NCBI RefSeq assembly: GCF_004785645.1
Contig: NZ_SRPE01000009.1
Coordinates: 1 to 64,000, forward strand
Origin: Empedobacter tilapiae
Lineage (GTDB): Bacteria; Bacteroidota; Bacteroidia; Flavobacteriales; Weeksellaceae
Length of the DNA: 64,000 nt
Reading direction: 5' to 3'
Under the pieces are notes generated by a model. That model ran no database searches, was not told where the DNA came from, and saw only the letters and a program-made list of their open reading frames with translations. Positions 17,783 through 26,900 of this stretch are shown here, piece after piece; position 1 is the stretch's first letter; each line of letters opens with the position of its first letter. Both the position numbers and the translations under genes were made by a program.

Positions 17783-19117
17783 TTATAAGTTTCCTAAAAC
17801 GTATTGTAATTGATAGTATTTTAATTGTTTGTTGATTTGTAATGAAATCAAATTCGATTGAGCCTCTAAATAAGCGTTATCCGCATCGATAAGTTCTGTA
17901 ATCAAACTCAATTTATTGACATATTTTGTTCTCACAATTCGATAATTTTCTTTGGCTTGGCCAATTGCTTCTTCCGCTATTTTTATTTTTTCGATCGATT
18001 CTTCTAATCGTTTATTCGCAGCAAAAACATCGTGTCGAATTTGTTCTTCCTCCTCTTCTATTTCTAATTTTGCAATCGAAATGTTACGATCTGCGATTTG
18101 CATTTTTTGTTTATTCTTAAAAAAATTACTCAACGGAATCGAAACATTGACACCAATCATTCCGTTTCTGTTCAAATATTCTTCTGGCGGAAAAAACATA
18201 AAATTTGGATAATTGTACCCATATTCCGCTCCAGCAGTTATTTTTGGTAATGTATTGGCTCTGGTATTTTTCTTATCAATTTCTTTTAAATTCAAATCAT
18301 CTTTCGCAATTTTCAAACTTTCATTTTGATCCATTGCTTCCAAAATCATTTCATCAACCAATCCTAAATATTCTTCATTTGTAAACAAATCATTGGTGTC
18401 AATATGCATTTCTTGATTTTCTGGTAATGCCAAAATTGTTTTGATTTGATGTTCTATAATTGAAATCTCGTTTTCCAATTCAGTAAAAGACATTTTATGA
18501 TTTGACAATTGCAATTCTGTTCTCAAAACTTCGTTATACGTAACCAAACCATTTTTTTTCAAGGATTCTGTTTGTTTTATTACAACCGAATCTTCTCTCA
18601 TTTTATCTGAAATCAACATTTGTTGTTCCTGTAAATGCAACGCTTGCAAATAAGCTGTGATAATTTGCATTCTCAATTCTCGCTCATCTTTTCGAACTTG
18701 TAGTTTCGAAATATTGGTTTCTATTTCAGATTTTTTCTCATCATTTTTTAATTTACCTCCTAAATAAATTGGAATTTCAGCCGAAAGTGTAAAATCGTAT
18801 TTCATACGAGGAACAACATATTTAGTTGAAGGTTTTAGAAAACCACCATCTTCGTATTGGCGTAAATTACTCAAAACATGAAAACCAGTGTGGAAATCTA
18901 CATCTGGCAATTTTTCATTTTTAAGATCTTTCTCTTTTAATTCTGCAATATTAGTTTTTAAAGCACTAATTTGTAATTTTTTATTATTTTGAAATCCAAT
19001 TTCAATTGCTTTGCTTAATTTCAGTTGGTTATAGTCTATTTTATTTTGAGCATAACTCAACCCACTCAGCATTAACAACAATGTAAGCAACTGATATTTA
19101 ACGAATTTAAATATCAT
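17783..19117 (-). CDS. TolC-family outer-membrane channel of the EmrAB-type operon
   Basis: 444 residues, signal peptide ending LSYAQ. Two OEP repeats of long charged helices can be followed, with the second holding KYVNKLSLITELIDADNAYLEAQ near the C-terminus, where these channels carry a conserved turn. It is the first gene of the EmrAB-type operon and starts 161 bases from the divergent AraC-family gene. It differs clearly in sequence from the other two TolC-type genes of this window, so each pump has its own dedicated channel. Confidence 0.92.
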   Translation of the reverse strand: MIFKFVKYQLLTLLLMLSGLSYAQNKIDYNQLKLSKAIEIGFQNNKKLQISALKTNIAELKEKDLKNEKLPDVDFHTGFHVLSNLRQYEDGGFLKPSTKYVVPRMKYDFTLSAEIPIYLGGKLKNDEKKSEIETNISKLQVRKDERELRMQIITAYLQALHLQEQQMLISDKMREDSVVIKQTESLKKNGLVTYNEVLRTELQLSNHKMSFTELENEISIIEHQIKTILALPENQEMHIDTNDLFTNEEYLGLVDEMILEAMDQNESLKIAKDDLNLKEIDKKNTRANTLPKITAGAEYGYNYPNFMFFPPEEYLNRNGMIGVNVSIPLSNFFKNKQKMQIADRNISIAKLEIEEEEEQIRHDVFAANKRLEESIEKIKIAEEAIGQAKENYRIVRTKYVNKLSLITELIDADNAYLEAQSNLISLQINKQLKYYQLQYVLGNL

Positions 19118-19157
19118 TTTGTATTATTTATAAGTCTGTTATTGATTTTTAGTGCTG

Positions 19158-19165
19158 CAAATTTA
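19158..19165 (-). promoter_or_regulatory. -7 box of the EmrAB-type operon
   Basis: The minus strand reads TAAATTTG followed by C, an exact TAnnTTTG(C) element about 40 bases before the TolC-type start. No TTG is found at -33, a pattern compatible with activation by the divergent AraC-family protein. Confidence 0.45.
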
Positions 19166-19278
19166 CGTTCAAAACACCTCTACCCTCTTGATAAAAAAAG
19201 AAAATAATTTGCTCATTTACGCCAAAATAAAGTAATTTGCAAAAGCAAAACATTTTACCTTTAAAAAAGCATAAAACA

Positions 19279-20091
19279 ATGTTGTTTGACCAGTTTTTTT
19301 TTGACGAAGTTGATAAATCTAAAGTTCATTTTTATATACAACATGCTCATTTAGATACGATAGGAACGCGCATACATCAGCACAAAAAAGCACAATTATT
19401 GTATGCTGAAGGTGGAATTGTACATGTTTTTGTTAACGACAAACATTGGTATTTACCTGCGCGATGTTTTATGTGGATTCCTGCAAATACACCACATTCT
19501 ATCTTAACTAACAGTAAAACAGGCGATTTATATAACTTTTATTTTAAGACCGAAAAAGAAGAAAACGATTTTTATTCGATTACAAATATTTATTACACGA
19601 ATGAATTGTTAAGGGAAATGATTCTATACACCAAAAATTGGAGCGGATCTATTTCAGAAAAAGATCCTGCTAAATATGATTTTGTAAAAGCCATACGATC
19701 TATTTTACCTGAAATGGAATCGAACAAATTACCAGCTTTCATTCAACATCCATTTCCAAAAGATCAGAAATTAATTGATATTGCCCAATTTCTGATGAAA
19801 AATATCGAAAAAAATTATTCTATAGATGAAATTGCCCAACAATTTGGGTTGAGTACTCGAACATTATCTCGAAAATTTAAAGATAATATGGGAATGAATT
19901 ATGTAAGATTTTTGCGTTCACTTCGTATTACAAAATCATTGGAATTGATTGCTGAAAATAAATATAATATGTACGAAATCGCAATGTTAGTTGGTTATAA
20001 TTCGTTGTCATCTTTCAGTAATATTTTTCAGAAAGTTTCAGGAATTCGACCTACAGAATATGCACAATTATTACATACAAAAAAACAATAA
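19279..20091 (+). CDS. AraC-family transcriptional regulator
   Basis: 270 residues from the ATG at 19279; an in-frame TTG at 19237 would add 14 residues but lacks support. An N-terminal cupin-type sensor domain (HQHKKAQLLYAEGGIVHVFV and WIPANTPHS) precedes a C-terminal double helix-turn-helix of the AraC type: SIDEIAQQFGLSTRTLSRKFK, then IAMLVGYNSLSSFSNIFQK and SGIRPTEYAQ. It is divergent from the EmrAB-TolC-type operon and 15 bases upstream of a flavodoxin-fold reductase on its own strand. It is therefore the likely ligand-responsive regulator of both sides. The ligand is unknown. Confidence 0.92.
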   Translation: MLFDQFFFDEVDKSKVHFYIQHAHLDTIGTRIHQHKKAQLLYAEGGIVHVFVNDKHWYLPARCFMWIPANTPHSILTNSKTGDLYNFYFKTEKEENDFYSITNIYYTNELLREMILYTKNWSGSISEKDPAKYDFVKAIRSILPEMESNKLPAFIQHPFPKDQKLIDIAQFLMKNIEKNYSIDEIAQQFGLSTRTLSRKFKDNMGMNYVRFLRSLRITKSLELIAENKYNMYEIAMLVGYNSLSSFSNIFQKVSGIRPTEYAQLLHTKKQ

Positions 20092-20106
20092 CTAAAAATA
20101 AAAACT

Positions 20107-20634
20107 ATGATTATTAAAGCTTTTGCCGGAAGTAATAGTTCTACTTCTATCAATAAACAACTCGTAACTTATGCCTCTTCTTTATTAAACAAAGATCAAA
20201 TTGAGATTTTAGATTTAGATGACTTTGATATCCCTACTTTTGATATTGATATAGAAAAAGAACAAGGTTTTTCTGATGACGTAAAACGATTTTATCAAAA
20301 ACTTGTTGATTCTGATATTTTACTTATTTCATTAGCAGAACATAATGCTTGCATTACAGCAGTTTTTAAAAGCTATATGGATTGGTGCTCAAGAATTAAT
20401 TATAAATTTCTTGAAGGAAAAAAGGTTTTCGTTATGAGTACATCTCCTGGTGGTTATGGAGCAAAAAACTCTTTAGAAATAGGTTCTAAATTAATTACAA
20501 AATTAGGAGGTGACATTTTAGTCGATTTCTCTTTGCCTAAATTCAACGAAAATTTTGCTGAAGGTAAAATTACTAATGAAGAATTAAACAGAGAATTGAT
20601 TCTCAAAATAGATGAATTTAGAAAAAAAATCTAA
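20107..20634 (+). CDS. NAD(P)H-dependent FMN reductase-family protein (first copy)
   Basis: 175 residues with a flavodoxin-like fold of the chromate/azo/quinone reductase group. The N-terminal strand and phosphate loop AFAGSNSSTSINKQL binds FMN phosphate. LLISLAEHNACITAVFKSYMDW is the conserved helix-strand near the flavin, and MSTSPGGYGAKN is the second flavin loop. Such enzymes reduce quinones or other electrophiles with NAD(P)H in the cytoplasm. It follows the AraC gene by 15 bases and is paralogous to the next gene (same motifs, about half the residues alike by eye). The pairing with an efflux operon suggests a response to an electrophilic or quinone-like compound (inference). Confidence 0.88.
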   Translation: MIIKAFAGSNSSTSINKQLVTYASSLLNKDQIEILDLDDFDIPTFDIDIEKEQGFSDDVKRFYQKLVDSDILLISLAEHNACITAVFKSYMDWCSRINYKFLEGKKVFVMSTSPGGYGAKNSLEIGSKLITKLGGDILVDFSLPKFNENFAEGKITNEELNRELILKIDEFRKKI

Positions 20635-20684
20635 TTTTTTCGCATTTCATATCATATGTCAATATATTTTACCTGATGCTGCAA

Positions 20685-20692
20685 TAAATTTG
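20685..20692 (+). promoter_or_regulatory. -7 box of the second reductase gene
   Basis: TAAATTTG followed by C, an exact TAnnTTTG(C) element 31 bases before the ATG, and the same octamer as on the divergent efflux operon. No TTG at -33. Confidence 0.4.
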
Positions 20693-20723
20693 CTTCATCA
20701 AAATAAAATAACTCAATAAGAAT

Positions 20724-21269
20724 ATGAAAATTCTAGCTTTCGCTGGTAGTAACAGCAAAAATTCAATTAATAAACAATTATTAAATTATACTTTAGATCA
20801 AATCGAAAATGTAGAAATCGATTTAGTTGATATCAATGACTATGAAATGCATATATATTCTATTGATCGTCAATTAGAAAATGGATTTCCACAAGAAGCA
20901 CAAGATTTTTACAATAAAATCAAAGATGCAGAAGGTATTGTAATTTCTTTGGCTGAACACAATGGAAACTTTTCTGTTGCTTTGAAAAATATTTTGGATT
21001 GGGTTTCTCGCATCGAAATGCCTTATTTGAAAGATAAAAAAGTGCTGTTATTAAGTACATCTCCAGGTGCCTATGGTGGAGGAAATGTAATGGAAGTTGC
21101 GACAAAATATTTTGGAATGTTTGCAAGTGGAGAAATTGTAGCAAGTACAACTTTCCCTTCGTTCAATGATAATTTCCAAAATAACGAAATTGTAAATGAA
21201 GAATTAAAAAATAAAGTATTAACACAAATTAATATCTTTCAAGATGCTTTAGTTACTGTTGAAGCTTAA
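20724..21269 (+). CDS. NAD(P)H-dependent FMN reductase-family protein (second copy)
   Basis: 181 residues, a tandem paralogue of the preceding gene. Landmarks: AFAGSNSKNSINKQL, VISLAEHNGNFSVALKNILDW, LLSTSPGAYGGGN, and a C-terminal helix. The shared phrases AFAGSNS, ISLAEHN and STSPG show a local duplication followed by divergence. It has its own -7 element 31 bases upstream, so it can be expressed apart from the AraC gene and first copy. It ends at a strong bidirectional terminator shared with the convergent OsmC-family gene. Confidence 0.9.
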   Translation: MKILAFAGSNSKNSINKQLLNYTLDQIENVEIDLVDINDYEMHIYSIDRQLENGFPQEAQDFYNKIKDAEGIVISLAEHNGNFSVALKNILDWVSRIEMPYLKDKKVLLLSTSPGAYGGGNVMEVATKYFGMFASGEIVASTTFPSFNDNFQNNEIVNEELKNKVLTQINIFQDALVTVEA

Positions 21270-21285
21270 TTAAAAGCATATGTAT

Positions 21286-21317
21286 AAAAAAGGTCTTTCG
21301 AATGAAAGACCTTTTTT
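21286..21317. terminator. Bidirectional terminator
   Basis: A 14-bp perfect stem (AAAAAAGGTCTTTC / GAAAGACCTTTTTT), loop GAAT. A run of A before and T after lets it stop transcription from both the reductase gene and the convergent OsmC-family gene. Confidence 0.93.
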
Positions 21318-21326
21318 ATTATCAAT

Positions 21327-21743
21327 TTAATTTACGTTTATCTCGTAGGTGATATCAATCCCTCCATTTGCAAGCATATCATGTACACTACAATACTTCT
21401 TAACCGCTAATTCAGCAGCTTTATTTGCTTTATCTAAATCAATATTTCCTTTTAAGAAAAATTTGATATGAATATTCGTGAAAATATTTGGAATCTCATC
21501 CCTACGTTGACCTTCAACCTCAACTTTAATATCATCAATTTCTTGGCGTTGTTTCTTCAAAATCTCATTCAAATCAAAAACACTACAACTTCCCAAAGCT
21601 ATTAATACCAATTCCATTGGACGAACACCTTTTCCTTCTCCTCCTATCGATTCTGGCCCATCAATATTTACTTTTACTGATGAACTTGGCGCTGTCGCTT
21701 CATAGTGAGAAGCCTTGTTTACTCTATTTAATTCAATTTTCAT
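21327..21743 (-). CDS. OsmC/Ohr-family protein
   Basis: 138 residues. OsmC-family proteins are thiol peroxidases acting on organic hydroperoxides. Both peroxidatic cysteine positions are present: Cys53 in LIALGSCSVFDLNEIL and Cys118 in VKKYCSVHDML. The glycine-rich GPESIGGEGKGVRPMELV loop before the first Cys is the family signature. Length matches the YhfA/OsmC-like branch rather than Ohr. It is a single gene, convergent with the reductase pair, from which it is separated by a bidirectional terminator. Confidence 0.93.
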   Translation of the reverse strand: MKIELNRVNKASHYEATAPSSSVKVNIDGPESIGGEGKGVRPMELVLIALGSCSVFDLNEILKKQRQEIDDIKVEVEGQRRDEIPNIFTNIHIKFFLKGNIDLDKANKAAELAVKKYCSVHDMLANGGIDITYEINVN

Positions 21744-21868
21744 CTTATTCCTTTTAATGTATAAAAATAATGATTCTCAAAAGATTTCTTCCAAAAATTA
21801 ATTGAATAATCAGTTATGAACCAATTTTTATCTTAAATTTAAATACTAAAATATAAATATAACGGAAA

Positions 21869-22246
21869 ATGAATAGTATTGTATATTTTGAAATTCAGGC
21901 AAATGATCCGAAAAAGTGTATCAAGTTTTATGAAAATATTTTCGGATGGAATTTTGTAAAACAAGAAGGTCTACCGATTGAATATTTTCGTATCAATACT
22001 TCTGGTATGGAAGGTGGAATGTTTAAACGTCCTGCTGAAATACCTCCTCTAAATTGTGGCACAAATGCATTTACATGTACAATTCAAGTAGAAAATTTTG
22101 ATAAAATTGAGCAAAAAATAATTGAAAATGGAGGAATTGTAGCTATGCCTAAGTTTGCAATTCCTGGTATGTCTTGGCAAGGTTATTTTTTGGATACAGA
22201 TAATAATGTATTCGGAATCTTCGAAGTTGATCGAAATGCAAAATAA
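21869..22246 (+). CDS. VOC-family (glyoxalase/bleomycin-resistance fold) protein
   Basis: 125 residues with the paired beta-alpha-beta-beta-beta modules of the vicinal oxygen chelate fold. IVYFEIQANDPKKCIKFYENIFGWNF opens module one, and GTNAFTCTIQVENFDKIEQKI opens module two. SWQGYFLDTDNNVFGIFEVD supplies the C-terminal strand with the usual metal-ligand Glu. Specific reaction not determinable: relatives range from lyases to drug-binding proteins. It is 11 bases ahead of a small lipoprotein gene and probably co-transcribed with it. Confidence 0.88.
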   Translation: MNSIVYFEIQANDPKKCIKFYENIFGWNFVKQEGLPIEYFRINTSGMEGGMFKRPAEIPPLNCGTNAFTCTIQVENFDKIEQKIIENGGIVAMPKFAIPGMSWQGYFLDTDNNVFGIFEVDRNAK

Positions 22247-22257
22247 AACATACCAAT

Positions 22258-22725
22258 ATGAAACTATTTACTTTTCTTCTTTTATTTAGTTTTTCACTGA
22301 ATTCTTGTCAAACAAATAAAACTTCGCCAAACAAAACAAGTTTTGATTTTTTGGTTGGAGAATGGATTCGAACAAATGAAAAATCGGATCGGAAGACTTA
22401 TGAAAATTGGAAAAAAGTTGATAAAAACACTTTTTTAGGTTGTGGTTTTACAATCAAAAATAACGATACAATTTCACAAAAACATCTTACTATATCTAAG
22501 ATTGATGATAAATGGATACTGAAAGTCAACTTGGATAAAACTAAAAACGAAACAACTGATTTTAAACTTATAAATTCTGATAAAAATTCTTTTATACTAG
22601 AAAACCAAGAAAATGATTTTCCAAAAATTATTAAATATTGGAAGGTTGGTAATCAATTAAAAGCAGAAATTAGTAATGATGAATCAAGTAAAATTGATTT
22701 TGTTTTTGAAAAAATAAAGAAATAA
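22258..22725 (+). CDS. Small lipoprotein, DUF6265-like
   Basis: 155 residues with a lipoprotein signal (MKLFTFLLLFSFSLNSC; lipobox LNSC). The mature part opens SFDFLVGEWIRTNEKSD, the pattern of the DUF6265 beta-barrel group: a 'FLxGxW' start followed by YENWKK and FLGCGFTIKN. The remainder is beta-rich and Lys/Asp-rich. Function unknown; a small periplasmic ligand-binding or hydrolytic barrel is plausible. It follows the VOC gene by 11 bases and its stop directly abuts the stop of the convergent HD-PycTM gene with no terminator visible between. Confidence 0.72.
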   Translation: MKLFTFLLLFSFSLNSCQTNKTSPNKTSFDFLVGEWIRTNEKSDRKTYENWKKVDKNTFLGCGFTIKNNDTISQKHLTISKIDDKWILKVNLDKTKNETTDFKLINSDKNSFILENQENDFPKIIKYWKVGNQLKAEISNDESSKIDFVFEKIKK

Positions 22726-23919
22726 TTAAGCAACATTTGTTATCATCGCATAAGCAAAAGTAAGAACTGATAATATAGTTCCAATCATAAAAATGGTATA
22801 TGTAATGCTTAATAATCGATATTTTCTTTCAAGAACTTTTCCTAAATAATACAAATCTCTTGTCATAGAATTATATAAATAATCTCTATCTTTCATTAAT
22901 TCTTGCATAGCTTCTTCATAAGCATCAAGCGACATTTGATAAAAATTTCCAAAGAAAAGTAGATTTACTTTTTTGTTCTTGACATCTTCTTCATTAAAAC
23001 TTTCGTATGTTACATTTGGTTTTGTTGCTAGAATTGCAAAAACAATAGAAACAACACTAGATAAAAGCATTACGATAGAAGGAAGTAATAAATATTCGTT
23101 CTTTGGGCTTCCTAATTTTGGAACCAAAGTAGAAAGCGCAATAGAAATTACAATTGCATTTACAGATAGTAAAATATTTGCTTTACTATCTGCAATATCG
23201 CTTAAACGAGTATGATTATTCAATGTTACACGAAAAAGAGTATCCACTCCTCGTTCTGGTTGTTGAATTTTATCATTTTTCTTTTTCTTTAATTCATATT
23301 TATTTGGGATATCACCAATAAGTTCAATTTCTTTAATCTTATTTTGAGTATAAATTAAATTCTCTTCTTTTCCTTTTTGCCAAAGCTTTTTAGCTGAATC
23401 AGTATAAAAATGATGAACTTTCAAGAAGAAATTTCTATTTTCTAAATGCCATTCATAATCGGAAAATTCTTTCTTACATATTTTAGAAATCTCATCTCGT
23501 AATAATTCGGAAATTTTCGGATATTCAACTTGTCCTAAATGATAATTGTCTGCATCCTTTACAATTGCCTCTCCAATATTTTTAGGAGCTCTATTTATTG
23601 TTGTAATTAAAATATAATCTTGAATCTCATTAATATAATTTTCATCAAAACTATGTTCAGTTAAATATTGTTTCGCAATATTCGCACTTTCGTTTTCATG
23701 ACCTTGCACGATTTTTGTGTATCCTGTATCATGAAACCAACCAGCAATTAGTAATTTTTCTTGTAAATCTGTAGAAATTTCCTCTTCTGCACACAAAGTT
23801 TTTATAGCTTCCACAACTTTTACTGTATGCATAAAATTATGATACGTAAAATCTAAAGAAAGATTATCTTTGAACAGATTGAAAACATAGTTTTCTATAT
23901 TTAATAACAATTGGTTCAT
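22726..23919 (-). CDS. HD-domain protein fused to a Pycsar effector transmembrane (PycTM) domain
   Basis: 397 residues. Residues about 20-130 are an HD phosphohydrolase domain: His27/His31 in YHNFMHT, His63-Asp64 in AGWFHDTGY, His74, and a later acidic residue (Asp122 or Asp124). A Lys-rich linker (about 205-220) leads to a domain matching the Pycsar effector family: TLFRVTLNNHTRLSDIADSK, then hydrophobic helices at about 248-266 and 278-297 and one near the C-terminus (about 375-395). In Pycsar phage defence, PycTM proteins respond to cCMP or cUMP made by a PycC cyclase and damage the membrane (family knowledge). No cyclase is seen in this window, so this may be a stand-alone member. Start codons of this gene and its divergent neighbour are 24 bases apart. 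Confidence 0.85.
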   Translation of the reverse strand: MNQLLLNIENYVFNLFKDNLSLDFTYHNFMHTVKVVEAIKTLCAEEEISTDLQEKLLIAGWFHDTGYTKIVQGHENESANIAKQYLTEHSFDENYINEIQDYILITTINRAPKNIGEAIVKDADNYHLGQVEYPKISELLRDEISKICKKEFSDYEWHLENRNFFLKVHHFYTDSAKKLWQKGKEENLIYTQNKIKEIELIGDIPNKYELKKKKNDKIQQPERGVDTLFRVTLNNHTRLSDIADSKANILLSVNAIVISIALSTLVPKLGSPKNEYLLLPSIVMLLSSVVSIVFAILATKPNVTYESFNEEDVKNKKVNLLFFGNFYQMSLDAYEEAMQELMKDRDYLYNSMTRDLYYLGKVLERKYRLLSITYTIFMIGTILSVLTFAYAMITNVA

Positions 23920-23943
23920 TACAAGTTTTTAACGCTTAAATGT

Positions 23944-26900
23944 ATGAAATTATTACCAACACTGAACAACAAAAAATTGAATTATCCATTTTTGGCTTTA
24001 GTAGGTTCGTGTCTTTATATGACATCTTGCGCCACGCAACATCCTCAATATGGAAAAAATATTAAGACAGAAAAAGTACAAGAAGTTGAAGGAAAAAAAA
24101 TTCAATCTATTTATTTAATTGGTGATGCTGGAGATTTAGATCAACCAAAAAATAAGCAAAATTTAGAGATTCTTAAAAATCAGTTAGCAAAGGCTGATTC
24201 TTCATCTTTTCTTTTCTTTTTAGGTGATAATGTTTATGAAAACGGAATTGTAGTTGATTCTACAAAAAAGGAATATGCCTTAAGTCGAGAAAAACTTCAA
24301 TTTCAGATTGATTTAGCGAAAGAATTTAAAGGAAAATCTCTTTTTATTCCTGGTAATCATGATTGGAGAAATGGTGTAAAAGGACTAAAAGAACAAGAGA
24401 AATTAGTAAAAAAACAATTAGGTAATAAAAAAGCATTCTTACCTAAAGATGCTTGTCCAATTGATAAAATAAATGTAAATGATAGCATTGGAATTATTGC
24501 AATAGATTCTGAATGGTATTTACAAGATTGGGACAAACATCCTGGTTTGAACGAGAAATGTGATATAAAATCTCGTGAAGCTTTCTTCGAAGAATTAGAA
24601 TCACAATTAAATAAATACCAAAACAGAACAACTGTTATCACAATGCATCATCCGTTGTATTCTAATGGAACACATGGCGGACAATTTGATTTCAAAAAAC
24701 AATTTTATCCTTTTGGAGAGGATTTCAAAATTCCTTTACCTGTTATTGGATCTTTTATTAATTTATTGAGAAGTACAACAGGTTTGAGCCCTCAAGATGT
24801 TAATAATTTCAAATATAGAGAAATGGCTTCTCGTATTGCAACTCTTATCGAAAATAGAAATAATGTAATTGTTGTTTCTGGGCATGATCACAACTTGCAA
24901 TATATTCAACAAAATAATGTAAAACAGATTATCAGTGGTTCCGGTTCAAAAAAAGAATCCGCTAAAGCTGTGGGTAAAAACGATTTCTCTTACGGAGATA
25001 ATGGTTTTGTTATCTTAGATTTATATGATAATGGAGCTTCTAAGGCAAACTTCTACGGTTTTAAAAATAATGGTGTCGAATTATTATTAGCAAAGCAAAT
25101 AACAGAAAAGAAAAAGCAATATTTGGCACAAGTTTATGATGACAAAAAAATGCCAAAAACAAAAGAAACAAGTGTATATGAATTAGATGTTACAAGAAAA
25201 TCTGATCCATATAAATTCTTTTTCGGTCGTCATTATCGCCGAACTTATGGACAAACAATCACTGCAAACACAGTCAATTTAAATCAACTAAATGGAGGTT
25301 TAACTCCTATCCGAATGGGTGGCGGACATCAAACTCAAAGTTTGCGATTGGTTAATAATAAAGGTGAAGAATACAATATGCGTTCTGTTAAGAAAAGCGC
25401 AACTCAATTCATTCAGCAAGTGGCATTCAAAAATAAATATGTAGCAGATGAGTTTGAAGATTCTTTTACAGAAAAATTTTTAATGGATTTCTACACAACA
25501 AATCATCCTTATTATCCTTTGGCTGTTGCTAATTTGATGAAACCAATCAACATTATGCATGCAACTCCAAAATTATATTATGTTCCGAAACAAGAAGCCT
25601 TAAAGGAATATAACGAAAATTTTGGTGATGAACTATATATGATAGAAGAACGTCCTATGTCTGGATATCAAGATGGTGTTTTTGGAAAACCAACAGATAT
25701 TGTAAGTACAGATGATATGTTAGCAGCAATCCATAAAAATAAAGATATTGTTGTAGATAAACAAGCTTATATTCGTGCTCGACTTTTTGATATGTTAGTT
25801 GGTGATTGGGATAGACACTCTGATCAATGGCGTTGGGGAATTTACAAAGAAAATAATCAAACTATCTACAAACCAATTCCACGCGATAGAGATCAAGCAT
25901 TTCCTCGCTACGATGGGCTTTTCTTTCATTTAATTATGAAAATTCCTCCTTTAAGACATATGCAAGATTATAAAGATGATATTAAAAATGTAAAATGGTT
26001 TAATAAAGAACCTTATCCATTAGATTTAGCTATTTTACAATCTTCTGATATTGAATTATGGAAAAAAGAAGCAAAATATATTCAAGATAATTTAAGTGAT
26101 GATTATATTAAAGAATCATTTGAATTAATTCCTCAAGAAACAAAACAAGATTATGATCAAGAAGTTATTAATAAACTAATTACTCGTAAAGCTAAATTAG
26201 AAAAGTTTGCGGAAGAATATGATAAAGTACTTCGTAGATTAATAATTTTAAAAGGAACTGACGAAAATGATGAATTTGTTGTAACTCGTTTACCGAAGGG
26301 AAAAACAAATATTAAAATTTATTCTGGAAAGGATCATACATTAATACTTGATGAAAATTTTGATAAAAAAGAAACAAAAGAAATTCGTTTATATGGATTA
26401 AACGGAAAAGATAAATTTAAAGTTGAAGGAAAACCTAATAATGCTATTTTAGTTCGTGTCATAGGAGGAATTGACGACGATATGTACGAAGTTAAACGTT
26501 CTGCAAAAGTAAAAGTATATGATTATGCAAACGGAAGCGATGCATCTGAATCCACTTTCTTAACATCGAAAAACTTTGTAAATGATTATGACGTTAATAC
26601 ATACGATTATAAACAACCAATGTATAACTTCTTTACAATGTTGCCTAACATTGGCTATAATCCTGATGATGGAGTAAAAATTGGTCTTTCCCCAACTTAT
26701 ACTGTAAATGGATTTGATCGCAAACCTTATTCTCAACGTCATAATTTGCAATTAAGTTATTATTTTGCAACAAATGGTTGGGATGCAAAATATAAAGGTA
26801 CATTTACAAAAGCTATAGGTAAATGGAATTTAGATTTGAATGCTGCTTATACAAGTCCGACCTATAGTACAAACTTTTTTGGATTAGGAAACGAAACAGT

